In this document: positions 56,079 through 64,000 of the stretch, in pieces
Numbering within the stretch: the first letter of the stretch is position 1
Layout: each line of letters begins with the position of its first letter
Notes under the pieces: model-generated
Seen by the model: only the letters and a program-made list of their open reading frames with translations
What the model was told of the DNA's origin: nothing
The model's database searches: none
NCBI RefSeq assembly: GCF_024347655.1
Contig: NZ_AP025514.1
Coordinates: 3,038,001-3,102,000 of the forward strand
Origin: Vibrio toranzoniae
Lineage (GTDB): Bacteria > Pseudomonadota > Gammaproteobacteria > Enterobacterales > Vibrionaceae
Length of the DNA: 64,000 bases
Direction: 5' to 3'
Made by a program: the position numbers and the translations under genes

Positions 56079-56537
56079 ATGGATAACAACACAGTCACGA
56101 ACATGATGGCTCAATACGACAATTTGATTGAGAAATCACAGGCACTTTTTGTTCCAGTGCTTCTGCTATTTTGTCGCCTTTGGGTGGCGTGGGTGTTCTT
56201 TAATTCTGGGCTGACTAAGATAGCCACTTGGGATAGCACCCTTTACTTATTTGAGTTGGAGTACCAAGTACCGCTGCTGCCTTGGGAATTAGCCGCTTAC
56301 ATGGGTACTGCCGCTGAATTGATTCTACCGGTGTTCTTAGCGATCGGCTTATTAACACGACCGATGTCTGCAGTGCTATTCGTTTTTAATATCATTGCTG
56401 TCGTTTCATACCCGGTGTTGTGGGCGCAAGGCTTCTACGATCATCAGCTTTGGGGATTAATGATTCTTATCGTTATCGTGTGGGGCGCAGGGCCATTCTC
56501 GCTTGATAGAATGTTGAAATCTCAGTTCAGGGGCTAG
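56079..56537 (+). CDS. DoxX-family membrane protein
   Basis: This 152-residue inner-membrane protein belongs to the DoxX family: four hydrophobic segments with FCRLWVAWVFFNSGLTKIATWD and AAELILPVFLAIGLLTRP. The ATG at 56079 follows GGGAG and lies 1 base after the bufC stop, so the longer frame from 56016 is rejected. DoxX proteins often accompany DUF692/DUF2063 operons, possibly in electron transfer or metal handling at the membrane; the role is not known. Confidence 0.85.
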   Translation: MDNNTVTNMMAQYDNLIEKSQALFVPVLLLFCRLWVAWVFFNSGLTKIATWDSTLYLFELEYQVPLLPWELAAYMGTAAELILPVFLAIGLLTRPMSAVLFVFNIIAVVSYPVLWAQGFYDHQLWGLMILIVIVWGAGPFSLDRMLKSQFRG

Positions 56538-56583
56538 AGTGCTTTTGCATAGCCCTTAGACTTATATGCATCGAGAACGCAAA

Positions 56584-56612
56584 AAGCCACTCAATAGAGT
56601 GGCTTCTTTTTT
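56584..56612. terminator. Bidirectional terminator after the bufferin operon
   Basis: AAGCCACTC pairs with GAGTGGCTT around AATA, followed by a T-rich tract; a preceding A tract serves the convergent small gene. Confidence 0.85.
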
Positions 56613-56624
56613 GACTGGGATAAA

Positions 56625-56906
56625 TTATTTGCTTAGAAAAGCTTGTAGATCTTCGGCAGAAATACCTTGTTCTGCTAGCTCTTTTGCTAATAGCTGAACC
56701 TGCTCACCTTTACGAGACTCTATCACACGCTGAAATTGGTAAATGATATCTCGCAAAGTATCGATTGGAACTTGTTTTGCCGCACTGCGAATACGCTCTT
56801 CACTTTGGTTACCTAGCTCTTTAAGCAGTTTACCAAACATAACCTTTTCAGGTGCATCTTCCATTTGTTCTAAGATGCGCGCCATTTCGTAGGTTGTTAA
56901 TGACAT
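56625..56906 (-). CDS. Small helical protein of unknown function
   Basis: I do not recognise this 93-residue protein for certain. It is strongly helical and charged (MARILEQMEDAPEKVMFGKLLKEL..., then VIESRKGEQVQLLAKELAEQGISAEDLQAFL). The last segment resembles the oligomerisation-domain end of H-NS-like proteins, but the DNA-binding domain of H-NS is missing. It has its own terminator at 56584 and lies between two unrelated transcription units. A nucleoid-related adaptor role is only a guess. Confidence 0.7.
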   Translation of the reverse strand: MSLTTYEMARILEQMEDAPEKVMFGKLLKELGNQSEERIRSAAKQVPIDTLRDIIYQFQRVIESRKGEQVQLLAKELAEQGISAEDLQAFLSK

Positions 56907-57008
56907 TACAGTATTTTCCGTTGGGTACTAACGTTTCAATGAGTGACAAATATACCATGTTTTAGGGTTTCGAAAACCGCCATTTGTATATTTTGTCACC
57001 CTTGTAAA

Positions 57009-58208
57009 TTATGCCTTGGCAAACGTCGTATGCCACGACCTACCCGCTTTGCTCGCAAGCACTAACAAAGCTGGAACAATCAGGAACATTTGTAGCGCAA
57101 TCATTACCTGTGATGTTAAATCAAGACGTTGCATGGTACCCACAAGAAGTCCTGAACCACTCATTTGGAATAAGCCAAGTAGCGCAGCTGCGGTACCCGC
57201 ACGGTCACCAAAAGGTTCTAGAGCTTTACCTGCCGCTGCACCAAGAATCCAAGCAAAACCTACCGACGACAAGAAGATCGGTAACATGAACGCGATAGCC
57301 GTGGCTTGATTTGCAAGCACCAGCATAATCACACCCGCTAAGCCAAGCATTGAGATACCAATAATAAGCGCCCTGTAAGTACCAAAACGATCCATGAACT
57401 TAGGAGCGGTAAAGGCTGCCGCAATATTAATAACCGCGTTAACACCAAACCACAAGGTAAACTCATTCATCGTCAAACCTAGGTTTTCCATCAGCACAAC
57501 CGGTGCAGAAGTAACATAAGCAAGAATGACTGCCATCGCCATCAAGCACAATGTCGCATGGAAGATGAATGATGGTGTTTTCAATACCGACCAGTAACGC
57601 TCTAGTTTGAACACCGCAACCTTTTCTGTGGTGGGGTTAGACTCTTTCATTTGGAAAAACAAAATGGTACCAACCACAACAGCGAAGCCAGCCATAAAGC
57701 TAAAGTTCGATCGCCAACCAAACTGTTGAGTCAACCAAGCACCAAGAATAGGAGCCAATGCAGGAATAAAGCAGATCGCACCATTAAGGTAACTGATCAT
57801 TCGACCACTCCTATGAGGGCCAAATAGATCGCGAACCGTTGCAAAGGCTGCTACAGAAGTCGCACAAGCTCCTAAGCCTTGCAGCAGCCGAGCTATTAAC
57901 ATCATATCAATCGATTGAGCTGCCCACGCCAAGCAAGCACTCAATGCATAGATACTAATACCTCCCAATGCAACGGTTCGACGTCCTAACTTATCAGCTA
58001 AAGGGCCAGCAAACAGTTGGCCGACACCCATGGCAAATAAAAACCAAGTTATCGTATCTTGTGCTAGTGCATGTTCCACGTGAAACGCTGTCGAAATTTG
58101 TGGCAGAGCTGGTAAATAGATATCAATAGCCAAGGGGCTAAATAGAACCAACATTGCCAATAAAGCAACCTGCAGTTTACTAGGGGTTGGAAGCGCGTTA
58201 GAAGGCAC
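57009..58208 (-). CDS. Bcr/CflA-family MFS drug efflux transporter
   Basis: This is an MFS transporter with twelve membrane segments. I place the start at GTG 58208, which follows GGAG at 6-base spacing and gives 399 residues, the usual Bcr length. The open frame extends upstream to 58331 but would overlap the divergent LysR gene. Bcr/CflA features are SPLAIDIYLPALPQI, DKLGRRTVALGGI and ILGAWLTQQFGWRSNF. It likely exports small drugs or metabolites; the LysR neighbour probably regulates it. A parS site lies within this gene. Confidence 0.85.
   Translation of the reverse strand: MPSNALPTPSKLQVALLAMLVLFSPLAIDIYLPALPQISTAFHVEHALAQDTITWFLFAMGVGQLFAGPLADKLGRRTVALGGISIYALSACLAWAAQSIDMMLIARLLQGLGACATSVAAFATVRDLFGPHRSGRMISYLNGAICFIPALAPILGAWLTQQFGWRSNFSFMAGFAVVVGTILFFQMKESNPTTEKVAVFKLERYWSVLKTPSFIFHATLCLMAMAVILAYVTSAPVVLMENLGLTMNEFTLWFGVNAVINIAAAFTAPKFMDRFGTYRALIIGISMLGLAGVIMLVLANQATAIAFMLPIFLSSVGFAWILGAAAGKALEPFGDRAGTAAALLGLFQMSGSGLLVGTMQRLDLTSQVMIALQMFLIVPALLVLASKAGRSWHTTFAKA
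58072..58087. other. parS-like ParB binding site inside the MFS gene
   Basis: TGTTCCACGTGAAACG matches TGTTNCACGTGAAACA at 15 of 16 positions. It encodes part of the sequence around HVEHA in the transporter. Confidence 0.85.
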
Positions 58209-58309
58209 AAGATTCTCCGGATGAGTTAATTTCGGTGCATAATAACCAACTAAAGATATGAACAAAAATGGCATATACTCATTAGCATTATTCCAAATAG
58301 GAAACTCAC

Positions 58310-59251
58310 ATGAATATAGAAAAACTGTCACGCCTCGACCTAAACTTATTAGTTTGTCTTCAGGTACTGATAGAAGAGCTGAGTGTCACTCGCACCGCAC
58401 AACGTTTGTGCTTGAGCCAATCAGCGGTGAGTAAGTCATTAGCAAAACTTCGTGAGCAATTTAATGACCCCCTTTTCACACGCAGTGCTCATGGTCTACG
58501 ACCAACACCAAAAGCGGTTTTCCTCAAACCTCGATTGGAAACGTTAATCAACCAGCTTGATGTACTTACCCAACCAGAGACTTTTACTCCCAATAACAGC
58601 GACCACAGTTTTCATATTGCGGCTGTAGAAAGTGTCTACCCGCTGATTCTTCCTCACTTTTTACCTGCGATATTTAGGCAGGCCCCAAAAGTTAACATCA
58701 ACACTCACACTTGGTCAGAACAAACGTTTAAAAAACTACAGCTTGGTGAGTTGGATATTGGTCTAACGGGAAAAGATATAGACATCAACGATGCTAGGCT
58801 AACCATGCAGCCACCAGATGATATCTGTGAGCAAGAGATCTATCGTGATGCGCAAATGTGTGTACTAAGACGTAACCATCCAGCCTTAACTGGCAAATGG
58901 GACTTAGATACTTACCTTGCACAACGGCATGTGCAAGTCAGGTGCGATGGAAATGACCGCTGGTTGCTAGATTATAAACTGGCAGACATGGGGCACCAAC
59001 GCGATATCGCTATCTCGGTACCAGACTTCAATAGCGCCGCAAGCTTGTGTACTTATACTGATTTTGTATTTACTGCACCAAGCCACTTTACTTATCTTGT
59101 TGCCAAACAACTTGACCTAGTGGTGGTCCCTTTACCAATGGAATTCCCTCCGATGGCTTACACTTTGTTTTGGCACCGTGACAGAGAAAACGACCCAGCA
59201 CTAACTTGGCTGCGAGATATCATAAAAGAAAAAACCCTGCACCTTAGATAA
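58310..59251 (+). CDS. LysR-family transcriptional regulator
   Basis: This 313-residue protein has the N-terminal winged helix-turn-helix (LDLNLLVCLQVLIEELSVTRTAQRLCLSQSAVSKSLAKL) and a periplasmic-binding-like effector domain (HSFHIAAVESVYPLILPHFLPAIF). It is divergent from the Bcr/CflA pump with about 100 bases between the likely starts, the classical arrangement for a regulator of its neighbour. Effector unknown. Confidence 0.88.
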   Translation: MNIEKLSRLDLNLLVCLQVLIEELSVTRTAQRLCLSQSAVSKSLAKLREQFNDPLFTRSAHGLRPTPKAVFLKPRLETLINQLDVLTQPETFTPNNSDHSFHIAAVESVYPLILPHFLPAIFRQAPKVNINTHTWSEQTFKKLQLGELDIGLTGKDIDINDARLTMQPPDDICEQEIYRDAQMCVLRRNHPALTGKWDLDTYLAQRHVQVRCDGNDRWLLDYKLADMGHQRDIAISVPDFNSAASLCTYTDFVFTAPSHFTYLVAKQLDLVVVPLPMEFPPMAYTLFWHRDRENDPALTWLRDIIKEKTLHLR

Positions 59252-59369
59252 AAATGGCGTTCAGCATTTGCAGCAAACGAACAAAAGCGCTAGCTTATTG
59301 ACCTAGTCCCCTCATAGGTATATCTACTGTGGGCGCTAATAAGGACCCTAACAATAAGGATAAACACAG

Positions 59370-61160
59370 ATGCACAATATCACTGCTGAACGCGTTGCTG
59401 CGGTTCGATCTTGGCTTGAATCAAACCACTTAGATGCCGTGATCATTCCACACGAAGACGAATATCTAGGAGAATACGTTCCAGCTCATAACGAGCGACT
59501 GCATTGGTTAACCGGCTTCACTGGTTCTGCAGGTGCAGCGGTTATCACTCGTGAGAACGCTGCTATATTTGTTGATGGTCGCTATACCGTTCAGGTTCGT
59601 AAGCAGGTACCAGCAGAGCTGTTTGAATATCGCCACCTTATTGAAGAACCCGCTTTAGATTGGATCATCAATTCTTTACCACAAGGCAGTAAGGTTGCAT
59701 TCGATCCACGCATGCACACCTCAGCTTGGTTGAAAGGCACACAAGAAAAACTGGCAGACAAAGTTGAGCTAACAGCACTCTCTTCTAATCCAATAGATCA
59801 GCTTTGGTCTGATCGCCCAGAACCTGTCGTATCTGATGTTCGTCTAATGGCAACAGACGCCGTTGGTCAGTCAAGTACAAGCAAGCGCGCTGAGATTACA
59901 CGCTTACTCAAGATAAAAGGTGCTGATGCGGCTATTCTTACTGAACTCGATTCAATCTGTTGGTTGCTTAACATTCGTGGTTTGGATGTCTCTCGACTAC
60001 CTGTTGTGTTATCCAACGCGATCATTCATGCCGATGAAAGCGTCGATTTCTTCTTAGACCCAGCGCGTATCCCTGCAGGCTTTAAAGCACACGTCGGTAA
60101 TGGTATTCGTGTCTCTCACCCATCAGAGCTTGAATCCTGCCTTGAATCTTTAGCAGACAAAAATGTATCGGTCGATTCAGGTACCAGTAACGCTTGGTAC
60201 ACACTTGTTCTGCAAAACGCTGGCGCACATATCATTGAAGCAGCAGACCCATGCTTAATGCCAAAAGCCGCGAAGAATGAAACTGAAATTGCCGGCATGA
60301 AGGCGTGTCACATTCGTGATGGTGTTGCGATGGCGAAGTTCTTGTCTTGGATTGATGCAGAAGTGGCGCAGGGCAACCTACACAACGAAGCAGTCTTGGC
60401 TGATAAAGTACAATCATTCCGTGAACAAGACCCAACACTGATGGACCTAAGCTTTGACACGATATCAGCAGCTGGCGGAAACGCAGCAATGTGTCACTAC
60501 AACCATGAGAACCAACCTGAACCAGGTCAGCTAGAACTGAATACTTTGTACCTAGTCGATTCAGGCGGTCAGTACCTAGATGGCACCACTGATATCACTC
60601 GCACTATCGCGATTGGTCAACCAAGCGACGAAATGATCCAGCAATTCACTCTCGCACTGAAAGGTCACATCGGTATTGCACGTGCTCGTTTCCCACAGGG
60701 TACTCGTGGTTGCCAACTGGATATCCTAGCGCGTCAGCACTTATGGGCTGAAGGGTTCGATTACGATCACGGTACTGGTCACGGTGTTGGGCATTTTTTA
60801 AGTGTTCATGAAGGTCCGCAAAGTATCTCTAAAAAGCTGGTTGACGTACCTCTTGTTGAAGGCATGGTGTTATCAAACGAACCGGGTTATTACCGTGCTG
60901 ATGAGTTCGGTATCCGTATAGAAAATCTAGAGCTGGTTGTTGAGCTTCCAACTCAAGGTGACTTCTCAGTACTGACTTTTGAATCACTAACGCGTTGCCC
61001 TATCGATAAACGCAACATCAACGTCGATTTGCTAACTCGACCTGAACTGGCGTGGCTCAACGACTACCATCAAAAAGTATGGCACGATCTTAGCCCATTA
61101 GTTGAAGGTGATACGTTGGAATGGTTGCGCCAATCAACGACTCCATTAGCTCACGCATAA
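59370..61160 (+). CDS. Xaa-Pro aminopeptidase (M24B), long form
   Basis: This 596-residue metallopeptidase is the three-domain aminopeptidase P type, longer than E. coli PepP (~440). Two creatinase-like N-terminal domains precede the pita-bread domain with all metal ligands: Asp in YLVDSGGQY and DGTTDITRT, His in GTGHGVGHFLSVHEG, Glu in LSNEPGYY and GIRIENLEL. It removes N-terminal residues before proline. AAGGAT lies before the ATG; it stands alone. Confidence 0.9.
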   Translation: MHNITAERVAAVRSWLESNHLDAVIIPHEDEYLGEYVPAHNERLHWLTGFTGSAGAAVITRENAAIFVDGRYTVQVRKQVPAELFEYRHLIEEPALDWIINSLPQGSKVAFDPRMHTSAWLKGTQEKLADKVELTALSSNPIDQLWSDRPEPVVSDVRLMATDAVGQSSTSKRAEITRLLKIKGADAAILTELDSICWLLNIRGLDVSRLPVVLSNAIIHADESVDFFLDPARIPAGFKAHVGNGIRVSHPSELESCLESLADKNVSVDSGTSNAWYTLVLQNAGAHIIEAADPCLMPKAAKNETEIAGMKACHIRDGVAMAKFLSWIDAEVAQGNLHNEAVLADKVQSFREQDPTLMDLSFDTISAAGGNAAMCHYNHENQPEPGQLELNTLYLVDSGGQYLDGTTDITRTIAIGQPSDEMIQQFTLALKGHIGIARARFPQGTRGCQLDILARQHLWAEGFDYDHGTGHGVGHFLSVHEGPQSISKKLVDVPLVEGMVLSNEPGYYRADEFGIRIENLELVVELPTQGDFSVLTFESLTRCPIDKRNINVDLLTRPELAWLNDYHQKVWHDLSPLVEGDTLEWLRQSTTPLAHA

Positions 61161-61224
61161 GGTTTAGCTAGCTTATTAACTGAACCAAAACGCACTTACT
61201 AAGTTAAATAAAAAGTGACAATAG

Positions 61225-61255
61225 AAAACGGCTACCTAACAGGTAGCCGTTTTTG
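61225..61255. terminator. Terminator between the aminopeptidase and thiH
   Basis: AAAACGGCTACCT pairs with AGGTAGCCGTTTTT around AAC. It fits the aminopeptidase gene (+) and can act in the other direction. Confidence 0.85.
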
Positions 61256-61270
61256 TTTGTCTGTATCAAT

Positions 61271-61312
61271 ACATCTAAACTAATGTTTCACGTGGAACAT
61301 TAGTTTAGATGT
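61271..61312. repeat. 42-base palindrome centred on a parS site
   Basis: The two 17-base arms are perfect, ACATCTAAACTAATGTT and its reverse complement, and the inner 8 bases TCACGTGG break symmetry at one pair only. No T tract follows on either strand. Confidence 0.85.
61284..61299. other. parS ParB binding site
   Basis: Read on the minus strand, TGTTCCACGTGAAACA matches the consensus TGTTNCACGTGAAACA at every position. It lies 16 bases past the thiH stop and is the only exact match of the three. Confidence 0.9.
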
Positions 61313-61315
61313 TAA

Positions 61316-62443
61316 TTAGCCTGAGTAAGCGCTATGCCAATCGCGCCACACTGGATCAAACCCGCGTTGACGAATCATAGCCTCAACATCAGCTGCATTT
61401 CTCTCATCACTTATCTCAAACTGCTCAAGTTCTTCTTCGCCCGAAGCATAACCGCCAGGTTGGGTTTTCGAAGCCGCCGACATACTTGTTATTCCCAATG
61501 GCAACACATTGTCGCGGAACGTTGCAGACTCACGAGTCGAAAGGGATAACTCAACCTCTGGGTTTAACAATCGATACGCGCAGATAAGTTGAACCAACTG
61601 TTTATCGCTCATAACAGACTTAGGTTGTAGACCACCATTGGCATCTCCCCCCTCACAAGGACGAAGGCGCGGGAACGAAATCGAGTAACGAGTTTGCCAG
61701 TAAGTACGTTCTAGGTAATCTAAGTGAGCAGCAACAAAGAAGCAGTCGGTTCGCCAATCTTCCAAACCAATCAAGGCTCCAATACCTATCTTATCGATAC
61801 CCGCCTTTGCCAATCGATCGGGAGTTTCGAGGCGGTACTCAAAATCCATTTTATTGCCACGCAGATGATGCTCCGCGTAGGTTCTTGGTTGATAGGTCTC
61901 TTGGTAAACCATCACCGCATCTAAGCCGAGAGTTTTAAGTTCTGCGTAATCATGCTGGTCAAGCGGTTGAACTTCCATCGCAAGGTAGTTGAATTGTTTT
62001 TTGATATTCGGCAACACCTGTCGGAAGTAATTCATTCCAACCTTAGTTTCATGTTCACCGGTGACCAACAAAACACTATCAAACTTCATCTTTTTGATAG
62101 CTGCACTTTCAGCATCAATTTCATCCAAGGTTAATGTACGACGCTTGATACGGTTCTCCATCGAAAAACCACAATACGTACACGCATTCGCGCACAAGTT
62201 AGATAGATACAAAGGAATATAAAGCGACATCGTATTACCGAACCGCTTACGCGTTAGCGCCAGCGATTGTTGTGCCATCTGCTCTAAGTAAGGTTCCGCT
62301 GCCGGAGAGATCAAAGCCTTAAAATCTTCTAAGTCTCGTTTGGGTTTACTCAACGCGCGTTCAACATCCGCCGCCGTTTTACTGAAGATAGACATACCAA
62401 TGTCATCCCAGTTGAGTTGTTTAAATCGATCAACAAACGTCAT
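61316..62443 (-). CDS. thiH: 2-iminoacetate synthase ThiH
   Basis: ThiH is the radical SAM enzyme that makes dehydroglycine from tyrosine for the thiazole ring. The cluster motif CANACTYCGF has Cys84, Cys88 and Cys91. The start at ATG 62443 (MTFVDRFKQLNWDDI) aligns with the E. coli N-terminus and gives 375 residues (E. coli 377); an ATG at 62458 inside the end of thiG is an alternative. It is the last gene of the thi operon. Confidence 0.93.
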   Translation of the reverse strand: MTFVDRFKQLNWDDIGMSIFSKTAADVERALSKPKRDLEDFKALISPAAEPYLEQMAQQSLALTRKRFGNTMSLYIPLYLSNLCANACTYCGFSMENRIKRRTLTLDEIDAESAAIKKMKFDSVLLVTGEHETKVGMNYFRQVLPNIKKQFNYLAMEVQPLDQHDYAELKTLGLDAVMVYQETYQPRTYAEHHLRGNKMDFEYRLETPDRLAKAGIDKIGIGALIGLEDWRTDCFFVAAHLDYLERTYWQTRYSISFPRLRPCEGGDANGGLQPKSVMSDKQLVQLICAYRLLNPEVELSLSTRESATFRDNVLPLGITSMSAASKTQPGGYASGEEELEQFEISDERNAADVEAMIRQRGFDPVWRDWHSAYSG

Positions 62444-62450
62444 AATAATA

Positions 62451-63215
62451 CTACTCATCTAGGAATGAAGTTAGCGGGCTTGAAGCAACCGCGTGAGATA
62501 CTTTTCCAGCGAGACCAGCAAGGTAAGCCATTCGACCCGCTTCGACTGCCAGTTTAAAGGCAATCGCCATATCAACAGGTTGTTGTGAGGCTGCAATTGC
62601 CGTATTCACTAACACAGCATCTGCACCCATTTCCATTGCACGCGCCGCATGTGATGGCGCTCCGATGCCAGCATCCACAATCACAGGGACGTTCGCTTGG
62701 TCGATAATGATCTCTAGGAAGTCGGCTGACGCGATTCCCTTATTAGAACCGATGGGTGCACCGAGTGGCATCACAGCAGCACAGCCTACCTTTTCTAAGC
62801 GCTTACACAGAACAGGGTCGGCGTGGCAATAAGGCAACACAACGAAGCCATCTTTCACCAACTGCTCAGCAGCGTTAAGTGTCTCGATTGGGTCTGGCAT
62901 CAAGTATTTTGGATCCGGGTGAATCTCAAGTTTTAGCCAGTTTGTGCCTAGCGCTTCACGAGCCAAATGCGCAGCAAAGATGGCATCTTTTGCATTCTTC
63001 GCGCCAGAGGTATTCGGAAGTAGATTAACGCCAGCATCAATAATGGGCTGTAAAATATCATCTTGCTCAGAACGAATATCGACTCTCTTTAGCGCCATGG
63101 TTGCCAGTTGAGAACCGGAAGCCTCGATAGCACTCGCCATCAAATGCTTGTTTGCGAACTTGCCGGTTCCAGTGAACAGACGTGATTGAAACGTTTTATC
63201 TGCGATGGTTAACAT
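62451..63215 (-). CDS. thiG: Thiazole synthase ThiG
   Basis: ThiG forms the thiazole phosphate from deoxyxylulose phosphate, dehydroglycine and ThiS thiocarboxylate. The 254-residue TIM-barrel protein has the Schiff-base Lys at residue 95 in [10 protein letters not shown], and [27 protein letters not shown] binds phosphate. It starts 2 bases after thiS. Confidence 0.95.
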   Translation of the reverse strand: MLTIADKTFQSRLFTGTGKFANKHLMASAIEASGSQLATMALKRVDIRSEQDDILQPIIDAGVNLLPNTSGAKNAKDAIFAAHLAREALGTNWLKLEIHPDPKYLMPDPIETLNAAEQLVKDGFVVLPYCHADPVLCKRLEKVGCAAVMPLGAPIGSNKGIASADFLEIIIDQANVPVIVDAGIGAPSHAARAMEMGADAVLVNTAIAASQQPVDMAIAFKLAVEAGRMAYLAGLAGKVSHAVASSPLTSFLDE

Positions 63216-63217
63216 GG

Positions 63218-63427
63218 TTAGCCCCCTGCAATAGCTTGGAAAAGAGAGATGGAATCACCTTCGTTGACGATGGTTTGTTGCCATTGACTGCGTGGTACAA
63301 CCGCGTTATTGATAGCAAACACACACCCCAAATCAGGTAGCGATAGTGCTTGGATGATGTCTGAAAGAGACGACGATTGCGCGACCTGCTCTGGTTGCTC
63401 GTTTATAGAAATAGTTATGTGGCTCAT
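63218..63427 (-). CDS. thiS: Sulfur carrier protein ThiS
   Basis: ThiS is the ubiquitin-like sulfur carrier. The ATG at 63427 gives 69 residues ending in the required FQAIAGG, whose C-terminal Gly-Gly is adenylated and thiocarboxylated. Its start overlaps the thiF stop by 4 bases (ATGA); the longer frame to 63478 is inside thiF and is rejected. Confidence 0.94.
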   Translation of the reverse strand: MSHITISINEQPEQVAQSSSLSDIIQALSLPDLGCVFAINNAVVPRSQWQQTIVNEGDSISLFQAIAGG

Positions 63428-64000
63428 TGTGCTTCTTCTTCTAGGTGTTGGATCGCAGTTGTGTGGCAAACCGGACATTCGCTATCTTGCGTGATCATTA
63501 GGTTTTGCCAGTTCATGGTCTGGCCATCGAACAGCTTTAGCTGATGCGTTGCGACTTTAAACTCGCCACCACTAATACGCTGAATAGCAGCAAGCGCTTG
63601 GAGATTACCTATAGTGCCGACCACTGGACCAATGATGCCGCTATCACTACAACGCGTTGTTTGTGGATGGTGCTCAAACGGGAAAATGCAGTGGTAACAC
63701 CCTTTCTGATTCTGATAATCAAAGACAATAAATTGACCTTTCCAGCCGATTGCAGAACCCGATATCAAAGGTGTATTCGCTTTAAAACAAGCTCGGTTAA
63801 CCTGCTGGCGTGACGCGAAGTTGTCAGTACAATCCAACACGAGATCAGCTAACATTACTTCTAATTCAAGTTGGCTGTCACTCATTCGTTGATTGATGGT
63901 TCTTACTTGGCTTCGGTCATTGAGCTCATTCAGTTGTTGTTTGAGTGCTTCAACCTTAGGTGAACCTAATTGGCTTTCCTTGAACGCTACCTGTCTCTGC
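63424..64000 (-). CDS. thiF: ThiS adenylyltransferase ThiF, 5' part outside window
   Basis: The frame is open from the window edge; the first visible codon (QRQVAFKESQLGSPKVEAL) corresponds to the part just after the nucleotide-binding loop, so the start lies upstream of 64000. The E1-like features LVLDCTDNFASRQQVNRAC (with the catalytic-region Cys), ISGSAIGWKGQ, GCYHCIFP and CPVCH zinc pairs are visible. ThiF activates the C-terminus of ThiS. Confidence 0.93.
   Translation of the reverse strand, partial: QRQVAFKESQLGSPKVEALKQQLNELNDRSQVRTINQRMSDSQLELEVMLADLVLDCTDNFASRQQVNRACFKANTPLISGSAIGWKGQFIVFDYQNQKGCYHCIFPFEHHPQTTRCSDSGIIGPVVGTIGNLQALAAIQRISGGEFKVATHQLKLFDGQTMNWQNLMITQDSECPVCHTTAIQHLEEEAQ

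Noticed and set aside
58209..58331. N-terminal extension of the MFS transporter to 58331
   Set aside because: It overlaps the divergent LysR start, lacks a ribosome binding site and adds residues not typical of the family.
61271..61312. Palindrome as the intrinsic terminator of thiH
   Set aside because: No T tract follows on the transcribed strand, and a good terminator lies at 61225-61255.

Overview
The window is chromosomal DNA of a Vibrio species. The 16S/23S genes, the cdpA-yigB-xerC-DUF484-dapF-lysA-lptM // cyaY / cyaA // hemCDXY layout and the csrB-type RNA all fit Vibrio; a Splendidus-clade member is plausible but not proven from this sequence alone. Three near-perfect parS sequences (about 6.5, 58.1 and 61.3 kb), two back-to-back rRNA operons and many typically origin-proximal genes place the window near the replication origin of the main chromosome.

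Layout. 0-6.4 kb: a truncated EAL/HDOD gene, the rhtB exporter, pldB lysophospholipase, the yigL phosphatase, an EVE-domain protein, a COG3650 lipoprotein and a DTW-domain tRNA-modifying enzyme. 6.5-14 kb: cdpA (FIST-GGDEF-EAL), then the minus-strand cluster lptM-lysA-dapF-DUF484-xerC-yigB, divergent from cyaY. 14.3-21.3 kb: cyaA (minus, TTG start, a CRP-like site over its promoter) divergent from hemC-hemD-hemX-hemY. 21.3-22.1 kb: gene-poor. 22.1-33.6 kb: two tandem minus-strand rRNA operons. The upstream one (27.9-33.1 kb) has no spacer tRNA; the downstream one (22.1-27.5 kb) carries Ile and Ala tRNAs in its spacer and a distal tRNA-Asp.

33.7-37.6 kb: ubiD-ferredoxin-fre and a secreted protein of unknown function. 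37.7-42.4 kb: rho and trxA, then rhlB-gppA. 42.5-45.7 kb: yhhQ with a probable preQ1-I riboswitch, a small protein and recQ. 45.9-48.4 kb: rarD and an AraC regulator/LysE exporter pair. 48.5-51.6 kb: gamma-glutamyltransferase, then a CsrB-like regulatory RNA with about 30 GGA motifs and a VarA-type upstream palindrome, then tpx. 51.7-56.5 kb: uvrD, divergent from a four-gene bufferin-type operon (small Cys-rich exported peptide, DUF692/MNIO enzyme, DUF2063 partner, DoxX membrane protein). 56.6-61.2 kb: a small helical protein, a Bcr/CflA-type MFS pump divergent from a LysR regulator, and an M24 aminopeptidase P. 61.3-64 kb: the 3' part of the thiamine operon (thiF partial, thiS, thiG, thiH).

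Most genes are core housekeeping genes. The most interesting parts are the bufferin-type metallophore operon, the CsrB-like RNA with its 38-bp palindrome, the parS set (one inside a coding region, one at the centre of a 42-bp palindrome), the preQ1 switch, and the rRNA operon mosaicism, including a perfect 44-nt leader/spacer inverted repeat split between the two operons.
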